Shown here one piece after another: positions 8,660-18,048 of a DNA stretch of 64,000 nucleotides. The DNA lies in NCBI RefSeq assembly GCF_000341105.1, contig NZ_ANBB01000016.1, forward strand, positions 28,738 through 92,737, read 5' to 3'. Position 1 is the stretch's first letter. Every line of letters starts with the position of its first letter. The DNA is from Nocardiopsis potens DSM 45234. GTDB taxonomy: Bacteria; Actinomycetota; Actinomycetes; Streptosporangiales; Streptosporangiaceae. The notes under the pieces were generated by a model. That model saw only the letters and a list, made by a program, of their open reading frames with translations. It made no database searches and was not told the origin of the DNA. The position numbers were made by a program, and so were the translations under genes.

Positions 8660-10372
8660 CCGGACTCCACGGGTCGGGGCAAGCGGGCAGCGACGGCAGG
8701 GAGGGGGACCGGCCGACCGGTCGGGCGCGGTGCATCGCGGAGTGCAGGTTCAAGCGGGCGGCGACGGCGGAGGAAGGGGCGGGGCGGGGTGGTCGCCCGG
8801 GTGTCGGGCCCCACGGGGTCGGGGTTCAGGCGGGCAGCGAAGGCGGCGGTGGGCACCGGCCGGTCGGTCCGGCACGGCGCCCCACGGGGTGACGGCTCAG
8901 ACCAGCGGCGACGGCAGAGGCAGGGGCGGGGCGGAGGCGGTCGCCCGGGCGCGGCGCCTCACGGGGTCGGGGTTCAGGCGGGCGGCGACGGCGGGGAAGG
9001 GGACCGGCCGGTCGGTCCGGCACGGCGCCCCACGGGGTGACGGCTCAGACCGGCGGCGACGGCAGAGGCAGGGGCGGGGCGCAGGCGGTCGCCCGGGCGC
9101 GGCGTCTCGCGGCGCGGGGGTTCAAGCGGGCAGCGAGGGCGGGAGGGCGTGCCGGCCGGTCGGTCCGGCACGGCGCCCCGCAGAGCGAAGGCTCAGACCG
9201 GCGGCGACGGCAGCGGTAGGGGCGGGGCGGAGGCGGCCGCCCGGGCGCGGTGCCTCACGGGGTGGCGGTTCAGGCTGGCGGCGAGGGCGGGCAGGGGCAC
9301 CGGCTGGTCGGTCGGGTGCGGCGGAGCAGGGTGGGGCGGTCGGGGTGAGCCGGGGTGGCGGGGTGGCCGTTCCCGCGTCGCCCGGGCGCCGTTGCCGGCC
9401 GCCTCTGAAACCGCTGCACCTCCCTGACCTGGGTGAATACGCAGGGTGATGGCGGGGTGGGGTGCCCTGCGCACCGCGAGAGCACCCCGGTGATTCCCGG
9501 GCGCGCATCCCGGGCCGGATCGGCCCTCTGAGGGCCCGAATCGCCCCGATCGGGCCGTTGATCAGGGATTCGAGCCGTCCGCAAGGCCGCAAACCAGGGG
9601 GCCGGAACCCGGGAAGGGCAGGGGTGGGGGCGAGATGTCGCTTTTGCCCTCCCGGGAGGCCCCGCTTTGGCCACTCTGGGTGATCAGGGAGGGGGTGGTG
9701 GGGGCTTCAGAGCCCGCTACTCGCTGGTAGATGTAATCGGGGTGCTCTCGCGGTGCGCAAGGCGCCCCCGCGCCCGCCCGATCCCCGCCGCAAACCCGGC
9801 ATACGGGATATGACCACCCTCGGCGGGGGCGCGTGCCGGGCCGGGCCGGTGAACGCGGCGCCCCGCCCCCTCCCGCCCTCGCCGCCTGCCTGAACCCCCG
9901 CCCCGCGAGGCGCCGCACCCGGGTGAGGCGCCCGACCCCGCCCCTACCGCTGCCGTCGCCGCCGGTTTGAGCCGCCACCCCGTGGGGTGCCGCACCGGAC
10001 CGACCGGCCGGCACGCCCTCCCGCCGTCGCCGCCTGTCTGAACCTTCACTCCGCGAGACGCCGCGCCCGGCTGGGACGCCCGGCCCCGCCCCTACCTTTG
10101 CCGTCGCCGCCCGTTTGGACCTTCGCTCCGTGGGGCGCCGCGCCGGACCGACCGGCCGGCACGCCCTCCCGCCTTCGCCGCCTGCTTGAACCCTCGCCCC
10201 GCGAGGCGCCGCACCCGGGTGAGGCGCTCGCCTCGGCCCTACCCTTGCCGTCGCCGCTGGCTTGAACCCTCACCCCGTGGGGCGCCGCACCCGACCGACC
10301 AGCCGGTTCCCCACCGCTGCCCTCGCCGCCCGTCTGAACCTTCACCCCGCGAGGCGCCGCGCCCGGGTGCGG
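8660..10372. repeat. Mirrored repeat element, copy 1
   Basis: About 1.7 kb without a supported gene. The left arm (about 8660-9330) holds eight to nine tandem units of about 71-78 bp. Two unit types alternate strictly: type A begins with a variant of ACCGGCCGGTCGGTC and type B with GGGGCGGGGCGGAGGCGG. Both end in a shared half resembling GGTTCAGGCGGGCGGCGACG. The right arm (about 9870-10372) has seven such units, again alternating A and B, but on the opposite strand, so both arms point inward. Between them is a unique core shared with the copy at 47.5 kb. The element fills the gap between the start of one minus-strand gene and the 3' end of the next. No terminal repeat or transposase is seen in this copy. 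Confidence 0.85.
9425..9758. repeat. Conserved core of mirrored element, copy 1
   Basis: The core is bounded by a perfect 20-bp inverted repeat: GCGCACCGCGAGAGCACCCC at 9469-9488 and its complement at 9739-9758. The first 104 bases (9425-9528) differ from the copy at 48433-48536 at only three positions, and the last ~40 bases (ending at the inverted repeat) are identical between copies; the middle is more divergent. G-rich runs (GGGAGGGGGTGGTGGGGG) lie before the right boundary. A structured RNA, a protein-binding site or a mobile-element core are all possible. Minus-strand frames that stay open in both copies are probably GC artefacts. Confidence 0.75.
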
Positions 10373-10385
10373 TGGTGCGGAGGGG

Positions 10386-11702
10386 TCAGACCGCCGGGCC
10401 CGGTTGGCGGACCGAGGCGGCCACGGCGCGGGCCAGTTCCGGCATGTCCGCGACGTCCAGGGCGGAGACGGTGATCCGCAGCGCCGGGCCGGTGGAGGCG
10501 CGGAAGCGGTGGCCCGGGGTGACCGCCCAGCCGCGGGCGAGCAGGCCCGCCGTGGCCGCGGCCTCGTCCGGCACCGACACCCACACGTTCAGGCCGGACC
10601 GGCCCCGGGCGGACAGCCCGTGCTCGGCCAGCGCCGCGATGAGGGCGTCCCGGCGGGCGGCGTAGGAGCGGTCGGCCTCCCGGGCGCCGATCCGCGGGCG
10701 CCGCAGCAGCTCCACGAAGGCCTCCTGGAGCACGTGGCTCACCCACCCCGGGCCGGTCTGCATCAGCGCGCGCACCCGGTCCACCGTCACCAGGTCCCCC
10801 GCCAGCATCGCCAGCCGCAGGTCCGGCCCGTAGGCCTTGGCGACCGAGCGGATCACCGCCCACCGCCGGGTGGCCCCGAAGACGCCGTGGAAGGGCAGGT
10901 CGACCAGGTCGAACCCGTGGTCGTCCTCGATCGTGAGCACCTGCGGGTGCCCGGCCAGCACCGCGCGGAGCGCGGCCGCGCGCTCCGCGCCGATCGCCGC
11001 CCCGGTCGGGTTCTGCGCCCGGTTGGTCAGCACCACGGCGCGCGCCCCCGAGCGGAGCGCCGCCGCCAGCTCCTCGGGCAGCGGCCCGTCGTCGTCCACC
11101 GCCATCGGGACGCTCTTCAGGCCGGTCGCGGCGAGCAGGTCGTACTCGCTGGGCCAGCCCGGGTCCTCCAGGGCGACGGTGTCGCCCGCGCGCAGCGCGG
11201 AGCGGAGCACCCGGTCGATCCCGTCGAGCGCGCCGGAGGTCACGGTGAGCGCGTCGGTGGGCACGCCGTCCGGGGCGAGCAGGGAGCGGGCCGCCTCCTC
11301 CATGGCGGGCAGCACCGGGGGGTCGCCGTACAGGGTCGGGGCGCGGCCGGCGCGGTTCCGGGCGACCTCGGCGAGGACCTCGGCCAGGTCGGGCAGGAGC
11401 CGCGGGTCGGGGTTGCCGGTGGCGGCGTCGCGGGCGCCCGGCGGGACCGCGCCGGGGCCGGCCTCCCTCGGGGCGGCCGCGGGCCGGGGCCGGACCCGGG
11501 TCCCCCGTCGGCCGCCGGTCTCGACCAGGCCGCGCTCCCGGAGCAGCCGGTAGGCGGCGGCCACGGTGTTCGGGTTGACGCCGAGGTCGCCCGCGAGGTC
11601 CCGGATGGGGGGCAGGACCGTGCCCGCCTCCAGGGCACCGCCGGCGATCTCCCGTTCCACGCTGTCGGCGATCTCGTGCGAACCCCGTCCGGTGATGACC
11701 AT
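10386..11702 (-). CDS. MocR-type GntR regulator with aminotransferase-like domain (438 aa)
   Basis: The N-terminal winged helix (about 1-70, LPPIRDLAGDLGVNPNTV and AAAYRLLRERGL) is joined by a proline/alanine linker to a fold-type I aminotransferase domain. The PLP-binding lysine is kept in SVAKAYGPDLRLAML, and NRAQNPTG and EDDHGFDLV match the cofactor pocket. Such regulators sense PLP-linked amino compounds. It is divergent from the glycine betaine synthesis gene across a 415-base region and could regulate it, although no direct evidence of a shared operator was found. Its stop codon lies 13 bases from the repeat element. Confidence 0.88.
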   Translation of the reverse strand: MVITGRGSHEIADSVEREIAGGALEAGTVLPPIRDLAGDLGVNPNTVAAAYRLLRERGLVETGGRRGTRVRPRPAAAPREAGPGAVPPGARDAATGNPDPRLLPDLAEVLAEVARNRAGRAPTLYGDPPVLPAMEEAARSLLAPDGVPTDALTVTSGALDGIDRVLRSALRAGDTVALEDPGWPSEYDLLAATGLKSVPMAVDDDGPLPEELAAALRSGARAVVLTNRAQNPTGAAIGAERAAALRAVLAGHPQVLTIEDDHGFDLVDLPFHGVFGATRRWAVIRSVAKAYGPDLRLAMLAGDLVTVDRVRALMQTGPGWVSHVLQEAFVELLRRPRIGAREADRSYAARRDALIAALAEHGLSARGRSGLNVWVSVPDEAAATAGLLARGWAVTPGHRFRASTGPALRITVSALDVADMPELARAVAASVRQPGPAV

Positions 11703-12117
11703 GCCCGCATTATCCAGCAGTTCGGCACCGGGGGCGTACCCGGTGGGCGGCCGCCGCCCGCCGGGGACCGCCCGGGCCCCTCGGCGTCCGGGCGCGCATT
11801 ATAGCCGGACGGGGATTCCCGGATATTCTCCGGGTATTTCCGGTGAATGAATCAGTGATGTCGGTACAAAGTGTTGCGCGGTGCGATTCCCTGTTGCGCT
11901 CTGGTGAACCCGCGGTGCCGCGGGCGCGGATCACCCGGCGTTGTCCGGGTGTCGATCCCGCTGTGCAGCAGGATGATTTTATCCGTCCTGACCTGCCCGT
12001 TAACCGCTTCTTGTCGGGAGACCCCTTGAATTAGGGGGTGGTTCGTGCTTTTCAATATATATACGCGAAGTTTCACCCTCGGGGCAGTGTGCCGCGCGCG
12101 CCTCGGGGTGTTCTAGT
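11703..12117. promoter_or_regulatory. Divergent control region between mocR and the betaine-synthesis gene
   Basis: This 415-base gap is less GC-rich than its surroundings and holds an AT-rich tract (TTTTCAATATATATAC, about 12049-12064). Two stem-loops are visible: CCCGCGG-TG-CCGCGGG at 11909-11924, enclosed by an outer GGTGA/TCACC pair, and CCCCT-TGAATT-AGGGG at 12022-12037. They could be operators or parts of a long 5' leader. The motifs of the c-di-AMP (ydaO) riboswitch were looked for and not found. Confidence 0.4.
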
Positions 12118-13776
<1,659 letters not shown>

Positions 13777-13837
13777 ACCCGGCGGGCCCGCTCCCCCACG
13801 GGCCCGCCGCCCGGTCCGGCGCCCGACGCGCCGGACC

Positions 13838-13877
13838 GGCCCCCGCTCCGGGCGCGCCCCGGCCCGGAGCGGGGGCC
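13838..13877 (+). terminator. Intrinsic-type terminator of the methyltransferase gene
   Basis: Perfect 16-bp arms (GGCCCCCGCTCCGGGC and complement) with an eight-base loop are followed by TTT. A second hairpin lies between it and the stop codon. Confidence 0.8.
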
Positions 13878-14017
13878 TTTCCGCGCTCTGCCTCCGCGAT
13901 CTGCCCTCTGTTCCGCCCACCGGAGCCGCTGCCGGACTCGGCGCCGGGGCCGGCGGTCCGCGACGGTCTCGACGCTGCGGGGCGACCGGAGCGCTCCGAC
14001 GGCCCCGCGACGCCGGG

Positions 14018-14650
14018 TCACCGGTCCTGGAGGGGCCGGCCCTGCCCGGCGGGGTCCGGCAGCAGCGGGTCCAGCAAGGTCGCCACCAGGGCGGGGGCCG
14101 GGTCGGCGGCGGGGTCGTCGGCGGCCCGGAGCGCGTCGGTCAGGTGGGAGAAGAACGCCTGCTGGAAGCAGGCCCCCAGGAGCAGCGCGGCCGCGGCGCG
14201 GGCGTCGGTCCCGGGGCGCAGCCGGCCCCGGTCCCGCTCGGCGGCGATGTAGGCGGCGAGGCCGTCCACCGGGACGTGCGGGCCGACCCCCCACTCGGAG
14301 AGCCGGGCCCGGTAGTCCTGCAGCAGCCGGGCCTCGGAGAACAGCGAGGTGCCCAGCGGCACCGCCCGGGTGTAGAAGCCGATCGCGGTGCGCGCGACCT
14401 CCTCCAGCACCTCCCGGACCGGGGCGCCCCCGGCCCGCTGCTCCAGGCGGTCCATCAGCCGGCCGAACTCCGGCGTCTGCCGGGTGAGCACGCTCAGGAA
14501 CAGCTCGTGCTTGTCGGAGAAGTGCTTGTACAGGGTGGCCTCGGAGTAGCCGGCCTCCTTGGCGATGAGCCTGGTGGTGGCGCGCGCGGCGCCGTGCTCG
14601 CGTATCACGCGCTCGGCGGCGCCGAGGATCGCGTCACGGGTTCCCGCCAT
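14018..14650 (-). CDS. TetR/AcrR family regulator (210 aa)
   Basis: The helix-turn-helix is at about residues 5-52 (AAERVIREHGAARATT, then AGYSEATLYKHFSDK). The ligand domain has the C-terminal AAALLLGACFQQAFF helix typical of TetR_C subfamilies. It is divergent from an SDR gene and the 89 bases between them carry two near-identical palindromes, so it very likely represses both itself and the SDR. The inducer is unknown. Confidence 0.9.
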   Translation of the reverse strand: MAGTRDAILGAAERVIREHGAARATTRLIAKEAGYSEATLYKHFSDKHELFLSVLTRQTPEFGRLMDRLEQRAGGAPVREVLEEVARTAIGFYTRAVPLGTSLFSEARLLQDYRARLSEWGVGPHVPVDGLAAYIAAERDRGRLRPGTDARAAAALLLGACFQQAFFSHLTDALRAADDPAADPAPALVATLLDPLLPDPAGQGRPLQDR

Positions 14651-14674
14651 GCGATGTCCGTTCCCGGTATTGAC

Positions 14675-14719
14675 GTGAGTGGGCGCTCACCACCATAGTC
14701 GTGGTGAGTAAGCGCTCAC
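14675..14719. promoter_or_regulatory. Two tandem TetR operators
   Basis: GTGAGTGGGCGCTCAC (14675-14690) and GTGAGTAAGCGCTCAC (14704-14719) share 14 of 16 bases, have GTGAG/CTCAC arms, and are spaced 29 bp centre to centre. They fill the tetR/SDR divergent promoter, as expected for cooperative binding of two dimers. Confidence 0.8.
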
Positions 14720-14739
14720 TACCCGAAAGGCGTCCGGGA

Positions 14740-15378
14740 ATGAGGATCACCGTTCTGGGAGCCGGCGGCGGGGTCGGCCGCGAGATGGTCGCCCAGGCCC
14801 TGGCGGCGGGCCACGAGGTCACGGCGGTGGTGCGGGACCGCGTCCGCGCCCGGCTGGGCGGGCACGACCGGCTCGATGTGGCCGTGGCCGACGCCCTCGA
14901 CCCGGCCTCGCTGCTGCCCGCGGTCAAGGGGGCCGACGCGGTGCTCTCCGCACTGGGCGGGCGGGGCGGGCTCTCCGAGCCCACCACCGTCTGCGAGCGG
15001 GGCGCCCGCGCCGCGGTCGAGGCGATGCGCACCGCCGAGGTGCGCCGCATCGTCGCGATCAGCGCGGCCACCGTCACCGCCGAGGGGGACGGGCCGTTCA
15101 CCCGGCTCGTGGTCAAGCCGGTGCTGACCAGGGTGCTGCGGCACCCCCGCGCCGACTCGATCCGGATGGAGGAGGTGCTGGCCGGCAGCGGCCTGGACTG
15201 GACGGTGCTGCGCCCGCCGATGCTGCTGGACCGCCCGCGCACCGGCCGGTACCGGATGCGCGACGGCGCCAACGTCCGCGGCGGTCTGCGGATCGGCCGC
15301 GCCGACGTGGCCGACGCGGCCCTGGCCGTACTCCCCGACCCGGCCCGGTTCCGCACCGCGGTGGGCGTCGCCTACTGA
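14740..15378 (+). CDS. NAD(P)-binding SDR-type protein, NmrA/YwnB-like (212 aa)
   Basis: A Rossmann fold begins at once with ITVLGAGGGVGREMVAQAL. GADAVLSALGG and the segment SIRMEEVLAGSGLDWTVLRPP are typical of the atypical-SDR a5 group (NmrA-like or YwnB-like), which often lack a full catalytic triad and act as redox sensors or flavin reductases. The ATG is preferred over an upstream GTG because that GTG overlaps the operator. It is controlled by the divergent TetR regulator. The substrate is unknown. Confidence 0.82.
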   Translation: MRITVLGAGGGVGREMVAQALAAGHEVTAVVRDRVRARLGGHDRLDVAVADALDPASLLPAVKGADAVLSALGGRGGLSEPTTVCERGARAAVEAMRTAEVRRIVAISAATVTAEGDGPFTRLVVKPVLTRVLRHPRADSIRMEEVLAGSGLDWTVLRPPMLLDRPRTGRYRMRDGANVRGGLRIGRADVADAALAVLPDPARFRTAVGVAY

Positions 15379-15390
15379 CCCGGCCCTCCC

Positions 15391-15575
15391 GCGTTGATCT
15401 TGACGCCGTCGCCGTCTCGACCGGCCTTGCCACCAAGTGGCCGTTGCAACGAGGAACTCGGAGAGGGGAGAGAGGCGGAAGGGGGACCGGCCGGCACGCC
15501 CTCCTGCCCTCCCTGCCCGTTTGAACCTTCGCTCCGTGGGGCGCCGCGCCCGACCGGAATGCCGGATCGCTGAGG
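15391..15575. repeat. Truncated relic of the mirrored element
   Basis: The left end (GCGTTGATCTTGACGCCGTC, then GTTGCAACGAGGAACTCGG) matches the left end of the 47.5-kb element. It is followed by about one repeat unit in right-arm orientation (GTTTGAACCTTCGCTCCGTG). The core and remaining units are missing, as if deleted internally. It lies between the SDR gene and the MarR-GNAT gene. Confidence 0.65.
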
Positions 15576-15629
15576 GAAGAGGGAAGAAGGGCGGTCGACA
15601 CCGGGGAAACGCCCCGCGGGGGCGGGTCC

Positions 15630-16646
15630 TCAGAGATCCCGGTCCCAGACCTCGGAGACCAGGCCGTCGCCGAAGTCCTGGTGCGGGTGGGACTCCCGCA
15701 GGGTGAACCCGGCGCGGGCGTAGATGGAGCGGGCGGCGGTCAGGCAGGACTGCGTCCACAGCGTCATCCGGCGGTAGCCGGCCCCGCGGGCGAAGTCCAT
15801 GCACTCCTCCACCAGCCGCCGCCCCAGCCCGTGTCCCCGGGCGGCCGGTTCGAGCAGCAGCAGGCGCAGCTTGGCGGTCTCGTCGTCGGCCCGGGTGCAG
15901 AACACGCTGCCCACCCGCTCCCCGCCGAGCTCGGCGATCCAGCCGCGCTCCCGCTCCGGGTCGTGCCCGGACGCGAACTCGGCGATGATCCTCGCGACCA
16001 GCGCCTCGTAGGCGGCGCCCCAGCCGTACTCCTTCGTGTAGAGCGCGCCGTGCCGGTCCAGCACCCAGCCCAGGTCGCCGGGGGCGAGCGGGCGCAGCAC
16101 CGGGGTCGGGGCGCGGCCGTCCGCCGGCCGATCGCCTTCCGGTCGGCCGCCCTCCGATCGGCCACTCTCCGGCCGGTCGGGGGCGAGCAGCTCCCGCACC
16201 GCGGTCAGCGCCTCGGCCAGCCGGGCGCGCTCCTCCGGTGCGAGCGCGGCGAGCAGGCCGCCGATCTTGGTGTCGGCGCGCTCGTCCATCAGCGCGGCGG
16301 CGCGGGCGCCGGCCGAGGTCAGCTCGACGGTGTTCCTCCGGCCGTCGGCGGGGGAGGGGGCGCGGACGACCAGCCCGGTCGACTCCAGCCGGGCCAGCAC
16401 CCGGCTCAGCTGGCCGGCGTCGATGTCCATCGCGCGGCGCAGGTCGGAGGTCTCGGAGCGGCCGCGGTGCAGCAGCTCGTGGAAGGTGCGCACCTCGGTC
16501 AGCGACCAGGGCGAGTCGAGATGGCCGGGGTCGAGCGCCCCGACGCGGGCGGTGAGGAAGCGGTTGAAGGCGCGGAGCCGGGCGATGTCGGCGGCGGGGA
16601 CGGCGGTCCCGGCCGGAACGGACGCGGTGCTCTCCAGGGAATCCAT
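15630..16646 (-). CDS. MarR regulator fused to a GNAT acetyltransferase (338 aa)
   Basis: Residues about 15-155 are a winged-helix MarR domain (LTEVRTFHELLHRG, AMDIDAGQLSRVLARLESTGLV). About 180-338 is a GNAT domain with the acetyl-CoA loop EPAARGHGLGRRLVEECM and the C-terminal AARSIYARAGFTL. A hydrophilic spacer (RPESGRSEGGRPEGDRP) joins them. MarR-GNAT fusions are known, with few studied. The ATG was chosen over an upstream TTG because a perfect palindrome lies between the two, implying that the TTG region is promoter. Confidence 0.88.
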   Translation of the reverse strand: MDSLESTASVPAGTAVPAADIARLRAFNRFLTARVGALDPGHLDSPWSLTEVRTFHELLHRGRSETSDLRRAMDIDAGQLSRVLARLESTGLVVRAPSPADGRRNTVELTSAGARAAALMDERADTKIGGLLAALAPEERARLAEALTAVRELLAPDRPESGRSEGGRPEGDRPADGRAPTPVLRPLAPGDLGWVLDRHGALYTKEYGWGAAYEALVARIIAEFASGHDPERERGWIAELGGERVGSVFCTRADDETAKLRLLLLEPAARGHGLGRRLVEECMDFARGAGYRRMTLWTQSCLTAARSIYARAGFTLRESHPHQDFGDGLVSEVWDRDL

Positions 16647-16665
16647 GGCTGCCCCGATCAAAGTC

Positions 16666-16680
16666 GTTGACTCTGTCAAC
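16666..16680. promoter_or_regulatory. Putative MarR operator
   Basis: GTTGAC-TCT-GTCAAC is a perfect palindrome with 6-bp arms, 19 bases before the ATG of the MarR-GNAT gene. On the coding strand it contains TTGACA, so binding would cover a -35 box. Autoregulation is the likely role. Confidence 0.7.
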
Positions 16681-16728
16681 GATTCTCGCGCGGCGGGCCG
16701 CCGAAGGCAAGGCCCCGGGGTCCCGCCC

Positions 16729-16796
16729 CGCGTTGATCTCGGCGCCTTCGCCGCCTCAAAGCCGGTCGGCCCGGCGGTCGCGCGGAGATCAACGCG
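16729..16796. repeat. Intergenic palindrome (GTTGATC type)
   Basis: CGCGTTGATCTC at one end and GAGATCAACGCG at the other enclose a less regular centre; the unit is 68 bp. It lies between the MarR-GNAT promoter and the 3' end of the CitE-like gene. It belongs to the same family as the palindromes at 23.8, 25.5, 32.9, 40.8 and 63.9 kb. Confidence 0.7.
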
Positions 16797-16833
16797 AGGG
16801 GGAGGGGCGGGCCTGCGGACGGGCCGGCGCGGG

Positions 16834-17772
16834 TCAGGCCTCCGGGGTGCGGTGCAGGCCGGCAGCGCGGCCCTTGGCCGCGATGACCAGGGCCATCTTC
16901 CGGGACGCCTCGTCGAGCATCTCGTCGCCGAGCATCACCGCGCCGCGCCGCTGCACGGTGGTGGCGTGCTCGTAGGCGTCCAGGATCCGCTCGGCGCGGT
17001 CGTAGTCGGCCTGGTCCGGGGCGTACACCTCGTTGGCGGCCTCCACCTGGGCCGGGTGCAGCACCCACTTGCCGTCGTAGCCGAGGCCCGCCGTGCGCCC
17101 GGCCGAGGCGCGGAACCCCTCGACGTCCCGCACCTGCAGGTAGGGGCCGTCGATGGCCTGGAGGCCGTTGGCGCGGGCGGCGGTGAGGATGCGCAGCAGC
17201 ACGTAGTGGTAGGCGTCGGCGCCGTAGCCGGGCGGCTGCCCGCCGACGGTCAGCGTGCGCATGTTCATCGACGCCATGTAGTCGGCCGGGCCGTAGACCA
17301 GCGTCTCCAGCCGGGGCGAGGAGGCGGCGATGGCGTCCACCGCGGCCACGCCGCGGGCGTCCTCGATCTGCGCCTCGATGCCGATCCGCCCCGGCTCCAG
17401 CCCGGTGGCCCGCTCGACCTGGGTGAGCAGCAGGTCCAGCCACTGCACGTGCGCCGCCTCGGTCACCTTCGGCAGCACCAGGCAGTCCAGCTCGGCGCCG
17501 GCGCCCTCGACCAGGGCGATCACGTCCCGGTAGGTCCAGGCGGTGCCCAGGTCGTTCACCCGGACGGTGCGGGTCCGCCCGCCCCAGCCGCCCTCGTTGA
17601 GCGCGGCCACCGCCGCCTCCCGGGCCCGCTCCTTCTCCGACGGCGCCACCGCGTCCTCCAGGTCCAGGAAGAAGGCGTCGGCGGCGAGGTCGCGCGCCTT
17701 CTCGATGAACCGGGGGTTGGACGCGGGGACGGCGAGGACCGACCGACGCGACCTGGACGGAGCCGCAGCCAT
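16834..17772 (-). CDS. HpcH/HpaI-family CoA-ester lyase, CitE/Mcl-like (312 aa)
   Basis: This TIM-barrel lyase cleaves or forms malyl-, methylmalyl- or citramalyl-CoA. Motifs are FFLDLEDAVAPSEKERAR near residue 35, the metal/catalytic GIEAQIEDARG near 140, VYGPADYMASM, and GYDGKWVLHPAQVE near 255. The ATG has AGGAG seven bases upstream. It is divergent from the molybdoenzyme gene across 276 bases. No citrate lyase alpha or gamma subunits are present, so a free-standing CoA-ester lyase (malyl-CoA, methylmalyl-CoA or citramalyl-CoA) is more likely than citrate lyase. Confidence 0.87.
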   Translation of the reverse strand: MAAAPSRSRRSVLAVPASNPRFIEKARDLAADAFFLDLEDAVAPSEKERAREAAVAALNEGGWGGRTRTVRVNDLGTAWTYRDVIALVEGAGAELDCLVLPKVTEAAHVQWLDLLLTQVERATGLEPGRIGIEAQIEDARGVAAVDAIAASSPRLETLVYGPADYMASMNMRTLTVGGQPPGYGADAYHYVLLRILTAARANGLQAIDGPYLQVRDVEGFRASAGRTAGLGYDGKWVLHPAQVEAANEVYAPDQADYDRAERILDAYEHATTVQRRGAVMLGDEMLDEASRKMALVIAAKGRAAGLHRTPEA

Positions 17773-18048
17773 GTTTCCACTCCTGGGGATCGACCGAACG
17801 GGAGGCGCGGCGGTGCCGCGCACGGACATGCTCGCAAACCCGGAGCGGTCCCGGAGCGTCAGCCCTTTCACAAGGCGCCGCATGCGGCGCCACGGTACGG
17901 CTCCGCCCGGGGCGGGCGGGCCTGCGGTGCCGCGCGGTGTGCCGGACGCGGCGCCGTACGGGGGTGGGCACACGAAGAAAGGAACAATAGGGTGCATTCC
18001 AGGCGCGGGGAGTCCGCCGAGCGTCCGCAGCGCGGGGAGAGGGGACCG

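Noticed and set aside
9122..9592. Open frames within the core and arms of the mirrored elements, some open in both copies
   Set aside because: They have no ribosome binding sites, run through the repeats with Arg/Pro/Gly composition, and similar frames occur on all strands; GC-rich repeats produce such frames by chance.
8660..10372. CRISPR-like array
   Set aside because: Units are ~75 bp, degenerate, of two alternating types and contain no unique spacers; arms invert around a core and no cas gene is present.
11703..12117. c-di-AMP (ydaO) riboswitch before the osmolyte gene
   Set aside because: Plausible by gene function, but the conserved motifs of that riboswitch could not be found.
16834..17772. 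Citrate lyase beta subunit (CitE) of a citrate lyase complex
   Set aside because: No alpha, gamma or accessory subunit genes are near; a free-standing CoA-ester lyase fits better.
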